A DNA stretch of 64,000 bases from Pelagibius marinus (GCF_014925385.1 NZ_JACSDK010000014.1:1-64000); one strand, 5' to 3'. Positions 52,103 to 62,235 are shown, counted from the stretch's first letter. Numbers and translations are program-made. The notes: generated from the sequence alone by a model not told the origin.

Positions 52103-54043
52103 ATGTGCGGCATATACGGCATGGTGGCGCTGCGGGCGCCTGCGGACTGCAGTCCATTTCTTCTCGATCCCATGGCGAAGGTCACCGTCCACCGTGGGCC
52201 GGACGACGAGGGCCGCTACTGGGATCGCGGCTTTGCGATGGGTATGCGGCGGCTGTCGATCATCGATCTCAGGACTGGTCACCAGCCGATCGCCAACGGC
52301 GACGAAACCATCTGGACCGTCTGCAACGGTGAAATCTACAATTTCCGGGAAATCCGCCGCGAACTGGAGGCCGCCGGGGTGCGCTTCCGTTGCGGCAGCG
52401 ATACGGAGGTGCTGGTTCATCTCATTCAGCATCATGACACCGCCTTCGTGACCCGCTTGGAGGGCATGTTCGCCTTTGCCATCTGGGACACGCGGCGCCG
52501 GCGCCTGGTTCTCGGTCGCGATCGTCTCGGCATCAAGCCGCTCTACTACATCGAGCACGAGGGCCGGCTCATCTTCGCATCCGAGATCAAGGCGCTGCTG
52601 ACCGTTCCCGGCGTCAGCCGCACCGTGGATGAAGGAGCGCTGCAGGACTATCTCTCCTTGGGCTACAGCGGCAACCACCAGAGTCTATTCCAGGGCATCC
52701 GCAAGCTGCCTCCGGCCAGTCTTCTGATCTGCGAGAACGGCGGCTATCGTATCGAGAGGTACTGGCAGAGTCCGGCGGAGGCCGACGGCTCCCTCAGTGA
52801 AGCGGACTGGGCTGAGGCGCTTTCCTCCGCCATCGAGGCCGCGGTCGCTTCCGAGATGGTCAGCGACGTTCCGCTGGGCGCATTCCTCAGTGGGGGCATC
52901 GATTCCAGCGCCATCGTCGGGTTTATGGCTCGCCACAGCGAGAGGCCGGTCAAGTCCTACTCGATTGGCTTCAAAGGGGACGCGGCCAGCGAGGTCTACA
53001 ACGAGCTGCCCTATGCCCGCCTGACGGCGGAGCGGTACGCCACCGACCACCACGAAGTCATCGTGCGTCCGGAGGTCGCCCGCTTGCTGCCGATGCTGGC
53101 CTGGCATCTCGACGAGCCGATTGCCGACTCCGCCGCGGTCACGACCTACTTGGTGAGCGAGTTCGCACGGCGGGACGTCAAGGTGATCCTCTCCGGTGTC
53201 GGCGGCGACGAGCTGTTCGGTGGATACAACCGTTATCTCGGCGACTACTACGCTGATTACTACCGACGTCTTCCTGCCTGGATGCGTGACACCCTGATCG
53301 CGCCTCTGGTGCAGTCCATGCCAAGCGATCGGCACGGCCGGCTGTCGGGGATCGCCCGCTATGCCCGCACCTTCGTCGCATCGAGCAGCCTGCCATTCGA
53401 GGAGCGCTATCGCAGCTACGTGCAGGTTTTTGGGCCCGATAGCCTGGAACGGCTTCTTAAGAACGGGCGCGCGGGCGGAATAGACAGCTTGGCCGAAGCA
53501 TTCTCGGTAGCGACTTCGGGCGACGGGCTAAACCGGCTAATGCGGGTAGACCTCATGACCCAGATGCCGAACGACCTGCTGATGCTGACGGATAAAATGA
53601 CCATGGCGAGCTCTCTGGAGTGCCGAGTGCCGCTTCTAAACCACCATCTGGTGGAACTGGCGGCGCGGGTGCCGGCGGCGTTGCGCATCGACGGGCGCAA
53701 TCTCAAGAGCTTGATGAAGCGAGCGCTAGGCGACGTGCTGCCGCTCGAGATCCTTGAGCGCAAGAAGCGCGGTTTCGGGGCGCCTTTCGGTGCGTGGCTG
53801 AAGCGCGATCTCCAGCCGATGATGAATCACATCCTGTCGAAGCAATCGGTGGAAAGGCGGGGGCTTCTGTCCTGGCCGGTGGTTGAGGAAACCATCGCTC
53901 TCCACATGGCCAATCGAGAAGACCACACGGACCACCTGCTGGCGCTTCTGAACCTGGAGATCTGGGCGCAGATCTATCTCGATGGCCGGACCGCCAGCGA
54001 CATTGCGGACGAGCTGAGCGGGGAGGTCGCGGTCGCCGGATGA
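52103..54043 (+). CDS. XrtA-associated amidotransferase (asparagine synthetase B family)
   Basis: 646 residues. MCGIYGMV gives the catalytic Cys2 of the class II glutaminase domain, with RLSIIDLRTGHQPI and NGEIYNFREIR as further signatures (about 1-215). The synthetase domain has FLSGGIDSSAIVGF (PP-loop) and SGVGGDELFGGYNRY. In this clade the product is thought to be an amidated sugar acid or similar EPS component rather than free asparagine. The intact Cys2 and PP-loop contrast with the protein encoded at 30505. It shares an ATGA overlap with the next glycosyltransferase. Confidence 0.92.
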   Translation: MCGIYGMVALRAPADCSPFLLDPMAKVTVHRGPDDEGRYWDRGFAMGMRRLSIIDLRTGHQPIANGDETIWTVCNGEIYNFREIRRELEAAGVRFRCGSDTEVLVHLIQHHDTAFVTRLEGMFAFAIWDTRRRRLVLGRDRLGIKPLYYIEHEGRLIFASEIKALLTVPGVSRTVDEGALQDYLSLGYSGNHQSLFQGIRKLPPASLLICENGGYRIERYWQSPAEADGSLSEADWAEALSSAIEAAVASEMVSDVPLGAFLSGGIDSSAIVGFMARHSERPVKSYSIGFKGDAASEVYNELPYARLTAERYATDHHEVIVRPEVARLLPMLAWHLDEPIADSAAVTTYLVSEFARRDVKVILSGVGGDELFGGYNRYLGDYYADYYRRLPAWMRDTLIAPLVQSMPSDRHGRLSGIARYARTFVASSSLPFEERYRSYVQVFGPDSLERLLKNGRAGGIDSLAEAFSVATSGDGLNRLMRVDLMTQMPNDLLMLTDKMTMASSLECRVPLLNHHLVELAARVPAALRIDGRNLKSLMKRALGDVLPLEILERKKRGFGAPFGAWLKRDLQPMMNHILSKQSVERRGLLSWPVVEETIALHMANREDHTDHLLALLNLEIWAQIYLDGRTASDIADELSGEVAVAG

Positions 54044-55251
54044 GGATCCTCTATCTCTGCCACCGTTTCCCCTTTCCACCGGCCCGCGGTGGGAAGATCC
54101 GTCCTTTCAACATGATCCGGCATTTGAGCCGGAAGCACGAAGTCGTCGTCGCTTCTCTGGCGCGCTCGCCGGAGGAGGCGGCGGCAGGGCAAGGGATCGC
54201 CCCGCACTGCGCCGACTATGTCATGGGTGAGGTGAGGGCACCGGCCGCCTGGGCGCGGATGATCGCGCGCCTTCCGACACCGTATCCGTCCTCGATGGGA
54301 TATTTCTATTCTCCGGCGCTCGCCCGCAGCATCCAAGAGCGTTTGAGGCGGGAAGCGTTCGATCTTATCTTCGTGCATTGCTCTTCCGTTGCACCCTATG
54401 TTCGCCAGGTTACGGGCATTCCGAAGATTCTCGACTTCGGCGACATCGATTCCGAGAAGTGGCTGGTGTACCGGCAATTCAAGCCATTTCCCTTGTCGTT
54501 GGGTTACTGGCTGGAGGGCAGAAAGCTGGCAGCGGCGGAAAAGGCGCTAACTCATCAGTTCGATTTCTGCACCTGTACCACCAGGGCAGAGCTGGAGGCG
54601 CTGCGCAGGCTGCAGGTAACGACGCCGTGCGATTGGTTTCCCAACGGCGTCGACCAGAGCTATTTCGCGCCGTCGACGAAGTCTTACGACCCGGATGCCA
54701 TCTCTTTCGTCGGGCGCATGGACTATTTCCCGAACCAGCAGGCTATGCTGTTCTTTTGCGACGAGGTATTTCCGGCGATCCGGCGGCAAAGGCCGTCAGC
54801 AACCTTGACGATCATCGGCGCTGAGCCCTCCGCCGGAATCAGGCGGCTGGGTGAACGCGAAGGCGTCACTGTGACCGGTACTGTGCCTGACGTGCGCGAG
54901 CCGGTTCGGCGCTCGGCTGTGAACGTGGCGCCGTTGGCAATCGCGCGCGGTACGCAAAACAAGATTCTTGAATGCATGGCCATGGGGGTACCGGTGGTGA
55001 CCAGCCCGGAGGCCGCCGGCGGGGTGGATGCGGTCCCGGAAGAGCATCTGCTGGTCGCCCAGTCGCCGCAGGATTACGCTGACAAGCTGCTCTGGTTGAT
55101 GGAGGACGCCGCTGCCCGGCAGGCTTTCGCCGTTGCCGGCCGGGCCCGCGTGGAGTCGCACCACAGTTGGGCGGTATCCCTGGCCAAGCTGGATAGTATC
55201 ATTGGAGCCTGTCTGGAACGCCACAGCGCTGGAAAGCGGTGCAGCGCCTAG
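54040..55251 (+). CDS. Glycosyltransferase, PEP-CTERM/EpsH1-associated type
   Basis: 403 residues. ILYLCHRFPFPPARGGKIRPF is the diagnostic start of this XrtA-associated GT4 group; FGDIDSEKWLVYRQF and FVGRMDYFPNQQAMLFFC lie on either side of the hinge, and GTQNKILECMAMGVPVVTS is the donor site. Start ATG overlaps the stop of the amidotransferase by 4 bases, so the two are translationally coupled. It is the last gene of the algD operon and converges on prsR with only 17 bases between. Confidence 0.92.
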   Translation: MRILYLCHRFPFPPARGGKIRPFNMIRHLSRKHEVVVASLARSPEEAAAGQGIAPHCADYVMGEVRAPAAWARMIARLPTPYPSSMGYFYSPALARSIQERLRREAFDLIFVHCSSVAPYVRQVTGIPKILDFGDIDSEKWLVYRQFKPFPLSLGYWLEGRKLAAAEKALTHQFDFCTCTTRAELEALRRLQVTTPCDWFPNGVDQSYFAPSTKSYDPDAISFVGRMDYFPNQQAMLFFCDEVFPAIRRQRPSATLTIIGAEPSAGIRRLGEREGVTVTGTVPDVREPVRRSAVNVAPLAIARGTQNKILECMAMGVPVVTSPEAAGGVDAVPEEHLLVAQSPQDYADKLLWLMEDAAARQAFAVAGRARVESHHSWAVSLAKLDSIIGACLERHSAGKRCSA

Positions 55252-55268
55252 CGGCCCTTCAGCGACCC

Positions 55269-56630
55269 TCAAGGCTCGATGGCGTGCTGTTTGAGGAGTT
55301 GGTAGAGCGTCGGCCGGCTGGTGTCGAGCACCCGGGCCGCTTCCGAAATGTTGCCGTTGGCAATGGCGAGAGCCTGGCGCAGGGCCTTGCTTTCGGCGAG
55401 GAAGCGAGCCTGCTTCAGCGTCAGCGGGCCTTCCGCCGTCTCCGACGTGCCGCCAAGGCGCAGATCGTTTGCCGGGATCACCGGGCCTGCAGCTGAGGCC
55501 ACTGCCCGCTTGATGCAGTTCTGCAGTTCGCGGACATTGCCGGGCCAGGAGTGCGCGAGAATGGCCGCCAAAGCTGACCGGCTGAGGCTGTACGGTCTGC
55601 GGCCGAGTTCCTGCGCATAGTCGCGGGCGAGCTTGTTGGCAATCAGAGCGGCGTCCTCCGGGCGGTCGCGCAGCGGCGGAATCTCGACGACACCTTCGCT
55701 CACGCGATAGTAAAGATCCTGACGAAAAGAACCTTCCTGGATCATTGCCTGAAGATCCTGGTTGGTTGCCGACACAACGCGAATATCAACGGGTATCTGC
55801 CGGTGGCCACCGACGCGCTCTATGGTGCGTTCCTGCAGGAAGCGCAGCAGCTTAGCCTGCAGCGGTGGTGGCATATCGCCGATCTCGTCGAGAAACAACG
55901 TGCCCTTGTTGGCGCATTCGACCTTGCCAGTAGTGGTCTTGAACGCGCCTGTAAAGGCGCCTTTCTCGTGTCCAAAAAATTCGCTCTCCAGCAGAGTTTC
56001 GGGAATTGCCGCGCAGTTCACCGCGACGAACGGACCCTTGGCGCGCGGGCTGAACTCATGGAGGGCCCGGGCCAGCAGCTCCTTGCCGGTGCCGCTTTCG
56101 CCGACGACAAGGACTGAGACGTTCGTGGCCGCGAGGGCAGCGATGTCGCTGCAGACTTCCAGCATGGCGGGATTGGAGGTCAATACACCGGGCAGCGGTG
56201 TGCCGCCTTGGTGCCGTGCCAGCCTGCGGTTCTCCTGCTCCAGTTCATAGAGGCGCTGAGCGCGACCGACGATCAGCCGTATCTCATCCACGGAGAGCGG
56301 CTTTTGGTAGAAATCATAGGCACCAAGGGCTACCGCCTTCAGTGCGAACTCCCGCTCGGTCTGACCGCTCATCATTATGACCTTGCTATCGGGCGAGGCC
56401 CGCAGCACGGCCTGCAGGGTTGCCAACCCCTCGCTGGGACCGTCAGCGTCCGGCGGAAGGCCCAGGTCGAGCAGAACGACCGACGGCTTTTCCTGGTCTA
56501 GCACCGCCTCCGCCGTTGGCCGATCCTCCGCCTTCAGCACTTCGAAGTCGTCGAATGCCCAGGCCAGCTGGCGCTGCAGGCCTTGGTCGTCTTCCACCAA
56601 CAGGAGCTTGGGACGTTTGTGCTCAGCCAT
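55269..56630 (-). CDS. prsR: PEP-CTERM-type sigma-54 response regulator
   Basis: About 453 residues. An N-terminal receiver domain (VEDDQGLQRQL, phospho-acceptor Asp in VVLLDLGLP, Lys in FYQKPLS) is followed by a sigma-54-interacting AAA+ domain with GESGTGKE (Walker A), GAFTGA (sigma-54 contact), TLFLDEIGDM (Walker B) and a Fis-type helix-turn-helix (ISEAARVLDTSRPTLYQLLK). It should activate sigma-54 promoters such as the one at 63324-63338. The start may be ATG 56630 or an in-frame TTG at 56639; both overlap or abut the end of prsK, so the two are coupled. Confidence 0.94.
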   Translation of the reverse strand: MAEHKRPKLLLVEDDQGLQRQLAWAFDDFEVLKAEDRPTAEAVLDQEKPSVVLLDLGLPPDADGPSEGLATLQAVLRASPDSKVIMMSGQTEREFALKAVALGAYDFYQKPLSVDEIRLIVGRAQRLYELEQENRRLARHQGGTPLPGVLTSNPAMLEVCSDIAALAATNVSVLVVGESGTGKELLARALHEFSPRAKGPFVAVNCAAIPETLLESEFFGHEKGAFTGAFKTTTGKVECANKGTLFLDEIGDMPPPLQAKLLRFLQERTIERVGGHRQIPVDIRVVSATNQDLQAMIQEGSFRQDLYYRVSEGVVEIPPLRDRPEDAALIANKLARDYAQELGRRPYSLSRSALAAILAHSWPGNVRELQNCIKRAVASAAGPVIPANDLRLGGTSETAEGPLTLKQARFLAESKALRQALAIANGNISEAARVLDTSRPTLYQLLKQHAIEP

Positions 56631-56635
56631 TCCGT

Positions 56636-58696
56636 TCAATCAGCACAGTTTTGAATCTCTTGCAACACGGGCAGGGTGACTCGCATGGTAGTGCCGGCGC
56701 CGACACTGCTGATGGCTTCCAGGTCGCCGCCCAGTTCTCGGGCATAGGTGCGACACTGGAAGGCGCCGATTCCCATGCCACCGCGCTTGGTGGAGCTGAA
56801 GGGCCGGAACAGTTCGTTGCGGATGAACGCCAGATCCATGCCGCTGCCGGAGTCCCGCACTTCGATGACCGCGGTGTTTCTGCTCTGGCTCAGGCCGACA
56901 ACGATCCCGCGGTTGCCGGAGCATTCGATGGCATTCTGGAACAGGTGGCGCAGGATGGCATCCACCCGCCGAACATCCGCCCTGACCTGGAGGTCTGCGA
57001 GGTCGGGCGGGCAGTTGAAGGAAACGCCTGCGCTTGCGAGGGACTTCTCACCGATGATTGCCCTGATCAGGGGGCACACGGCCACACCTTCCAGGCTGGC
57101 GGTATCCGGTTCCTCCTTTAGGCGCGCCATGAGGTGGTTCATCCGCTCCACCGCGGACTTGACCGTCGCCAGCATGTCCTGTTGAAACTCCGGCCGGTCA
57201 CCGAATTTCTCAAAATTCTGCACGATTAGTGAGAGCTGGCTGACCAGATTCTTGATGTCGTGCGTGACGAAGGCGTAACGCTGGTTGAACTTCTCGAACT
57301 CGCGAGTCTCGGCCAGAGCGCGGGCCGCGCGCTGCTCGGACAGGTAACCTGCAGCCTCGCGGCTCGCCATGGTCACCAGCTCGATATCCTCCCGGTCGAG
57401 GCGCCTGGACACACGAGGCGCGGCCAGCAGCACGAGGCCCATGAGCCTGTCGTGATGAAACAGCGGCAGCAGGAAGCGGGCAGTGTCGATCTCGGTGATG
57501 GCCGGCGGCAGCCGTGGCCTATCCCGGTCATGGGCAAATTCGTCGAGATGCCTGAGATCCAGAACTTCCTCGTGGTCGTGGAAGGTGGAGATCACCTGGA
57601 TGGCGTCACTGCCGGCCATGCTGGAAGCCGGAAGGTTCCAGGTCGCTGCGAGCGCCAAGCCGGAGCCTTCGACCATCCAGAGGGCACCAGCCGGGCTGTC
57701 CAGCAGGTCGGCCAGGGCCTTGACCACGCGCAGGTCGAGGGGGTCTTCCTGGTCGCTGGCGGAAATCCTCTGCAGGAGGCGGCGCCACTCCTGCCGGTAG
57801 TCGAATTTTTGCTTTTGCAGGTGCTCCGCCAGGAAGCGTCGGATGTAGGAGCGTAGCGTCCCCGACAGCAGGGAAGCGCAAAGCAGCAGGATCGCGGCGA
57901 ATACGAAGATGATCTGGGCGGCTTGGCTCCAGCTGCCGCCGTAGTCGCGGATATAGTAGGCCGCCAGCGCCATCAGGCCGAGGTAGGCGCCGGTCACCAC
58001 TATCACAGTCGAGCCGAAGACCATCTGGGAGGAGAGGGCCAGGGAAAGATGCCGGGCCTCGGCGCGGAAGATGTTAATGACGAAGAGAGGGACGAGAGAC
58101 AGCATGACGAAGCCGCGGACGCCCAGGAATGCCTCATCGATCGAGCGGTAGAGCAGCGCGTCGGCGAAAAAGAAGACGTCATAGGCAAACATGCCGCCGA
58201 CTGCGAGACAGAGATACTTCACGCCCCAGCGATCACCGCGCCGGAAGCTGCGAAAGACGGTCTCGGTAAGCGAAAGCCCGCCGGCCGAGATGACTAACCC
58301 GAGGCCGATTGTCAGCGTTGTAGGCGGCTGTTCCGAGAAGGCGTGCAGGAGGTCGATGACGACGGTCGCGGCTGTCAACCCGGCAATGACCAGCCACCCC
58401 AGGCGAATGCGGCGGGGATGGTTGTTCCGCATCTCCGCGCTGAGGGCGATCAGCATCCAGAGGAACAGGACCCAAGCCAGGGAGGCGAGGTGGTGCAACA
58501 GGCTTACCAGGGAAGACAGTTCGGGCGGCAGGGGGTAGAGCAGCGCTGCGCCGGCCCAGGCGGCAGTGATCAAGGTGGCCAGGACGAACGCATGCCCCGG
58601 CCACGCCCAGCGTCCCCAGAGAACGTAAATCAGGGCGAGCGCCAGGTAGCCCCCAACGGTAGCGATGTAGCCGAGCTGATCGAATGCTGTTGTCAC
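56636..58696 (-). CDS. prsK: PEP-CTERM-type membrane histidine kinase
   Basis: 686 residues. Nine or so transmembrane helices fill roughly the first 280 residues, a GAF-like domain spans about 310-460, and the kinase core follows: FVTHDIKNLVSQLSL is the H-box with the phosphorylated His near residue 480, LFQNAIECSG the N-box, DSGSGMD the G1-box and GGMGIGAF the G2-box. It is the partner of PrsR, encoded directly downstream with overlapping ends. The signal is unknown. GTG start without a clear ribosome site. Confidence 0.93.
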   Translation of the reverse strand: MTTAFDQLGYIATVGGYLALALIYVLWGRWAWPGHAFVLATLITAAWAGAALLYPLPPELSSLVSLLHHLASLAWVLFLWMLIALSAEMRNNHPRRIRLGWLVIAGLTAATVVIDLLHAFSEQPPTTLTIGLGLVISAGGLSLTETVFRSFRRGDRWGVKYLCLAVGGMFAYDVFFFADALLYRSIDEAFLGVRGFVMLSLVPLFVINIFRAEARHLSLALSSQMVFGSTVIVVTGAYLGLMALAAYYIRDYGGSWSQAAQIIFVFAAILLLCASLLSGTLRSYIRRFLAEHLQKQKFDYRQEWRRLLQRISASDQEDPLDLRVVKALADLLDSPAGALWMVEGSGLALAATWNLPASSMAGSDAIQVISTFHDHEEVLDLRHLDEFAHDRDRPRLPPAITEIDTARFLLPLFHHDRLMGLVLLAAPRVSRRLDREDIELVTMASREAAGYLSEQRAARALAETREFEKFNQRYAFVTHDIKNLVSQLSLIVQNFEKFGDRPEFQQDMLATVKSAVERMNHLMARLKEEPDTASLEGVAVCPLIRAIIGEKSLASAGVSFNCPPDLADLQVRADVRRVDAILRHLFQNAIECSGNRGIVVGLSQSRNTAVIEVRDSGSGMDLAFIRNELFRPFSSTKRGGMGIGAFQCRTYARELGGDLEAISSVGAGTTMRVTLPVLQEIQNCAD

Positions 58697-59133
58697 TTTG
58701 TTTCAGCGCCCCGGAACCTGATCGGACGACGCACAACCGGATAACGGTGACCCGGCCGCTAGCCTATGCGGCCTCGAGAGCGCCACGCCTTCTCACGGGC
58801 CGCTGCTCTGCCGCTTCAGACAGTCAATATCGCCCGGCTTCGGTTTCAGGCAAAGCCGATGGCGTGGCTCTCGCGCCTTATGAAATGGAGTTGTCGATTA
58901 TCATAAAGAGCGCAGCGACAGAATGGCGGCCTGTATCGGCAGGTTGATCGAATATCTCACCTGAATCGGACTTGCTACCCCTTGGGCGTCCCTGAAAGAT
59001 GTCTGTTGCGGCCCTGCTCTGCAATCCAAGGGGCCTTGGCGCCCAACTGAAGGCCGCCTGGGTCGGACAATGCAACGGCTGTTGGTCCGGAGGGCATCCT
59101 GTGGCCGCACCCGAGCGGGAAGGAGGAAAGTCC
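58697..59133. other. Divergent prsK/prsT regulatory region
   Basis: 437 bases with no convincing gene. At 58897-58906 is ATTATCATAA, an AT-rich element like those at other promoters here. At 59059-59073, TGGGTCGGACAATGC fits the sigma-54 layout (GG, ten bases, GC) with about 9 of 11 consensus positions at best and would place a start near 59085, 50 bases before prsT. This second site is weak, so PrsR control of prsT is only a possibility. Confidence 0.35.
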
Positions 59134-62010
59134 GTGCCTAGGATCAGTCCGCCGCTTACGAGCGCGCTATCATTCCGCCGTCTTTCACAGCGACCGCTTT
59201 CACAGGGATTTAGGCTGCTCGGCGTGACGCTTCTGCTCGGCAGCTTCCTGCTATTCGGGGCAGCTGCCTTTGATCAAGCGGCTGCGCAGAGCGAAAGCTA
59301 TCGGAGGGCGCAGCAGTATCTGGAATCCGGGGATACCGCCGCCGCGCTTATCGAAATCAAGAACGCCCTTCAGGCTGACTCGAACAGCGCGCCGGCGCGG
59401 ATACTGCTGGGCGAGATCTACCTTAAAATCGGGGACCCGCAAGCAGCGGAGACCGCGTTCTTGCGGGCCCGCGAGCTTGGCGCCGATGACGAGAGGCTTG
59501 ATCTCATGATTGCTTATGCCCGCCTGGGGCAGGGCGCCTTCAGCGAGGTCTTGTCGGAGGCTACCGGTCAGGCAGGGGGCTCTACGCCGGTGCAGAGAGA
59601 CCTCATCGTGGCAAGGGGCGACGCCTTGCTCGCTCTTCAAAAAGTCGGTGAGGCGGAAGAAGCCTATGACTCGGTCCTCGCGTTGGCGCCGCACGCCCTG
59701 GCGTACCGTGGCAAGGCCGCCATTGCACTCGCCCGTCAGCAGCCGGAGAAGAGCCGCAAATTGCTGGATCGGGCGCTTGCGCTGGAACCGGAGAACGCCG
59801 ATATCATAACGGCAGACGCCGAGATGTATTTCCGCGATGGAAAGTACGACATCGCCCGTCAGCGTTTCGAGCGGGCTGTCGAACTCAACCCGATCCTGCT
59901 GCTCCCGCGCCTCGGCGTGATCCGGGCCGCACTTGCCGAAGGGGACGTCAAGGGCGCCCTGGCGAAGATGACGAAACTCAAGGCGGCCCAGCCGAACAGC
60001 GGCCTGGTGCTGTTTCAGGACAGTGTCGTTCAACTGGCGGCAAAGAACTTCGAAGCGGCCAAGCGTTCCGCCGATGAGGTCCTGGCCATCAACCGCTATC
60101 ACACGATGGCGCTCAATGTTGCCGGCATCAGTGCTTACTCGCTCGGCCTCTACGAGCAGGCCGCCGCCCGCCTGACCCAGTATCTGCAGACAGTGCCGGA
60201 AGACCGGCAGGCACGCATAGTCCTCTCGGCGACCTTCTTGGAATTGAAGGATGTTCCGGCGGCCAAGGCGACGTTGCGGCCTCTGCTCACTGAGCAGCCG
60301 CGGGACGCCAAAGTGCTTGCCATGATGGGAACCGCCGAGGCCTTGGCCGGCAACACTGATGCAGCTATCCAATATCTGGACGAAGCCGTGGCTGCGTCTC
60401 CCGAGGACGCCGTGCTGCGATCGCAGCTCGGCTTGGTCAGACTCGGTGCCGGCCGGACCTCACAGATGGTCGCCGGCACGCCGCCAGCCGCGGGGTCCGA
60501 GGGCCCCACCGGCACCCAGGCAAGCGGCACCGAGCCCAATGAGGTCGCCCTTATCCTGGGGTTGCTGAGAGCCGGCGAATTCGACCTGGCCCTGGAGAAC
60601 GCGCAGCGCCTGCTGGAAAACGAACCGGATAGCCCCCGATTGCTGGTCCTCACCGGCCTCGCGCACCTCGGACGTTCGGAGAAGGAACTGGCGGAGAAGG
60701 CCTTTTCGCGCGCCGTGGATTTGGATCCAGCTTCGACCGATGCCACGCTGAACCTGGCGCGGCTGAAGGCGCAGGACGGTGATCTGGAGACGGCCGAGAC
60801 ACTTTTGCAGGGCCTCGTTGCACGACAACCCGATAACTACCTGGCGATGCTGGACCTCTCCTCCCTGGCCGGGCAATCCGGAAATGTCAGAGCACAAGCG
60901 GACTGGCTGGAGAGGGCCGTCGCGGCCCAGCCGACGTTGCCGACCCCGCGACTCAGGCTCGCGCTGCTCTATTTGCACAATCAGGCCGCCCTGAAGGCCC
61001 TGGAAGCGGCAGAGCCCGGTTTGGCCCAGAACCCCGACAGCAGGGAGTTTCTCGGCGTTGTCGGTCAAGCGCAGCTGCAGGCCGGCCAGACCGATGAGGC
61101 GATCTCGACGTTTGGGCGACTTGTAGAGCTCGCTCCCGAGGCGGTGGAGGCACACTACCTGCTGGCCAGGGCTTACGGCCTGGCCGGAAAGCACGCGGAG
61201 ATGAAGTCCCAGCTCAATCGTGCTCTGGAGATCGACCCCAAGCATTTGCCGTCGCAGGTTGCGCTCGTGCGTTTCCTGGTGCTTGACGGCGAGCTGGAGC
61301 AGGCCCGAAGGGAAATGGCGGAGCTCAAGGCGGCACACCCTGACAATCCCGAGGTGCTGGCACAGGAAGGCTGGATGGATCTTCGGCAGGGCGATGCCGG
61401 CGCGGCGGCGAGGCTGCTGCAAGCGGCCCTCGATCGTTCGGGATTGCAGGCAAGCCGGGACCTTGTCGAAAACCTTGCGCAGGCGCACTGGCGGGCGCGC
61501 AACTGGGATGCGAGCGTCGCGGTGCGGGAAGACTGGTTGGACAGGAATCCCAAAGACGTTCCGATGCTGCTAGCCGTGGCGCAGTCCTACGCTCAGCTGG
61601 GCCGTGTCGATGACGCGACTACCGCTTTCCGGGCGGTGCACAGCCTGCATCCCGGCAGCGTCCTTGCCTTGAACAATCTGGCCTGGCTCCTTCAGAAGGC
61701 GGCCCCGGATGAGGCACTCGAATATGCCGAAGAAGCCAACAGGCTGGCGCCGGGAACGCCTTGGGTCATGGATACCCTGGGGTGGCTGCTGCTGGAGCGC
61801 GGCGACACGCTCAGAGCGAAGGGTCTCTTCGCAGATGCGGCTGCGAAGGCGCCGGAGAATCCTCAGTATCGCTACCACCTTGCCCAGGCGCTCGGACGGT
61901 CAGGCCAGAAGGATGAGGCGAGGCAGATCCTGGAGGCGCTTCTTCTGGACGAGAGGCTGGCGTCCGACCATGACAAGATTCGTGGCATGCTTCAGCAGGT
62001 CGGCGACTGA
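59134..62010 (+). CDS. prsT: XrtA/PEP-CTERM-system TPR-repeat protein
   Basis: About 958 residues. A signal peptide (LLGVTLLLGSFLLFGAAAF, cut near AAAQ) precedes a solenoid of some 20 tetratricopeptide-like repeats, such as AQQYLESGDTAAALIEIKNAL and LARLKAQDGDLETAETLLQGL. The family often carries a lipid anchor, but I see no lipobox Cys here, so this one may be periplasmic or free. GTG at 59134 is chosen: AAGGAGG lies 7 bases upstream, while a frame start at 58999 would put a non-coding-looking stretch before the signal peptide. It likely acts in assembly or localisation of the EPS/PEP-CTERM system. Confidence 0.92.
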   Translation: MPRISPPLTSALSFRRLSQRPLSQGFRLLGVTLLLGSFLLFGAAAFDQAAAQSESYRRAQQYLESGDTAAALIEIKNALQADSNSAPARILLGEIYLKIGDPQAAETAFLRARELGADDERLDLMIAYARLGQGAFSEVLSEATGQAGGSTPVQRDLIVARGDALLALQKVGEAEEAYDSVLALAPHALAYRGKAAIALARQQPEKSRKLLDRALALEPENADIITADAEMYFRDGKYDIARQRFERAVELNPILLLPRLGVIRAALAEGDVKGALAKMTKLKAAQPNSGLVLFQDSVVQLAAKNFEAAKRSADEVLAINRYHTMALNVAGISAYSLGLYEQAAARLTQYLQTVPEDRQARIVLSATFLELKDVPAAKATLRPLLTEQPRDAKVLAMMGTAEALAGNTDAAIQYLDEAVAASPEDAVLRSQLGLVRLGAGRTSQMVAGTPPAAGSEGPTGTQASGTEPNEVALILGLLRAGEFDLALENAQRLLENEPDSPRLLVLTGLAHLGRSEKELAEKAFSRAVDLDPASTDATLNLARLKAQDGDLETAETLLQGLVARQPDNYLAMLDLSSLAGQSGNVRAQADWLERAVAAQPTLPTPRLRLALLYLHNQAALKALEAAEPGLAQNPDSREFLGVVGQAQLQAGQTDEAISTFGRLVELAPEAVEAHYLLARAYGLAGKHAEMKSQLNRALEIDPKHLPSQVALVRFLVLDGELEQARREMAELKAAHPDNPEVLAQEGWMDLRQGDAGAAARLLQAALDRSGLQASRDLVENLAQAHWRARNWDASVAVREDWLDRNPKDVPMLLAVAQSYAQLGRVDDATTAFRAVHSLHPGSVLALNNLAWLLQKAAPDEALEYAEEANRLAPGTPWVMDTLGWLLLERGDTLRAKGLFADAAAKAPENPQYRYHLAQALGRSGQKDEARQILEALLLDERLASDHDKIRGMLQQVGD

Positions 62011-62166
62011 AGCCTCAGGAGAGTAAGCCGCCCCTTTTTCGGGGCCCGGGTCTGTTGCCGGCCTCTGTAGTGGCACAGTCAGCGGCCGGGAGTCAGAGCC
62101 CCTCTCTGCTGCAGTCCGTGGTGGCCGGCCGCTTTGGCCATAGGACTCATACCATTTCGGCAAAGA

Positions 62167-62195
62167 GAAAGAGCACCGGAAACCGGTGCTCTTTC
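62167..62195 (+). terminator. Strong intrinsic terminator between prsT and the PEP-CTERM gene
   Basis: GAAAGAGCACCGG and its exact complement CCGGTGCTCTTTC form a 13-bp stem with an AAA loop, followed on the plus strand by TTTTAT. It sits between convergent genes, so it would end prsT transcripts and, as the stem is symmetric, perhaps those of the PEP-CTERM gene as well, although the minus-strand T-run is shorter. Confidence 0.85.
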
Positions 62196-62235
62196 TTTTA
62201 TGAAACCAGGAGATCGGTTCTGCGAAGCAGGCCCC

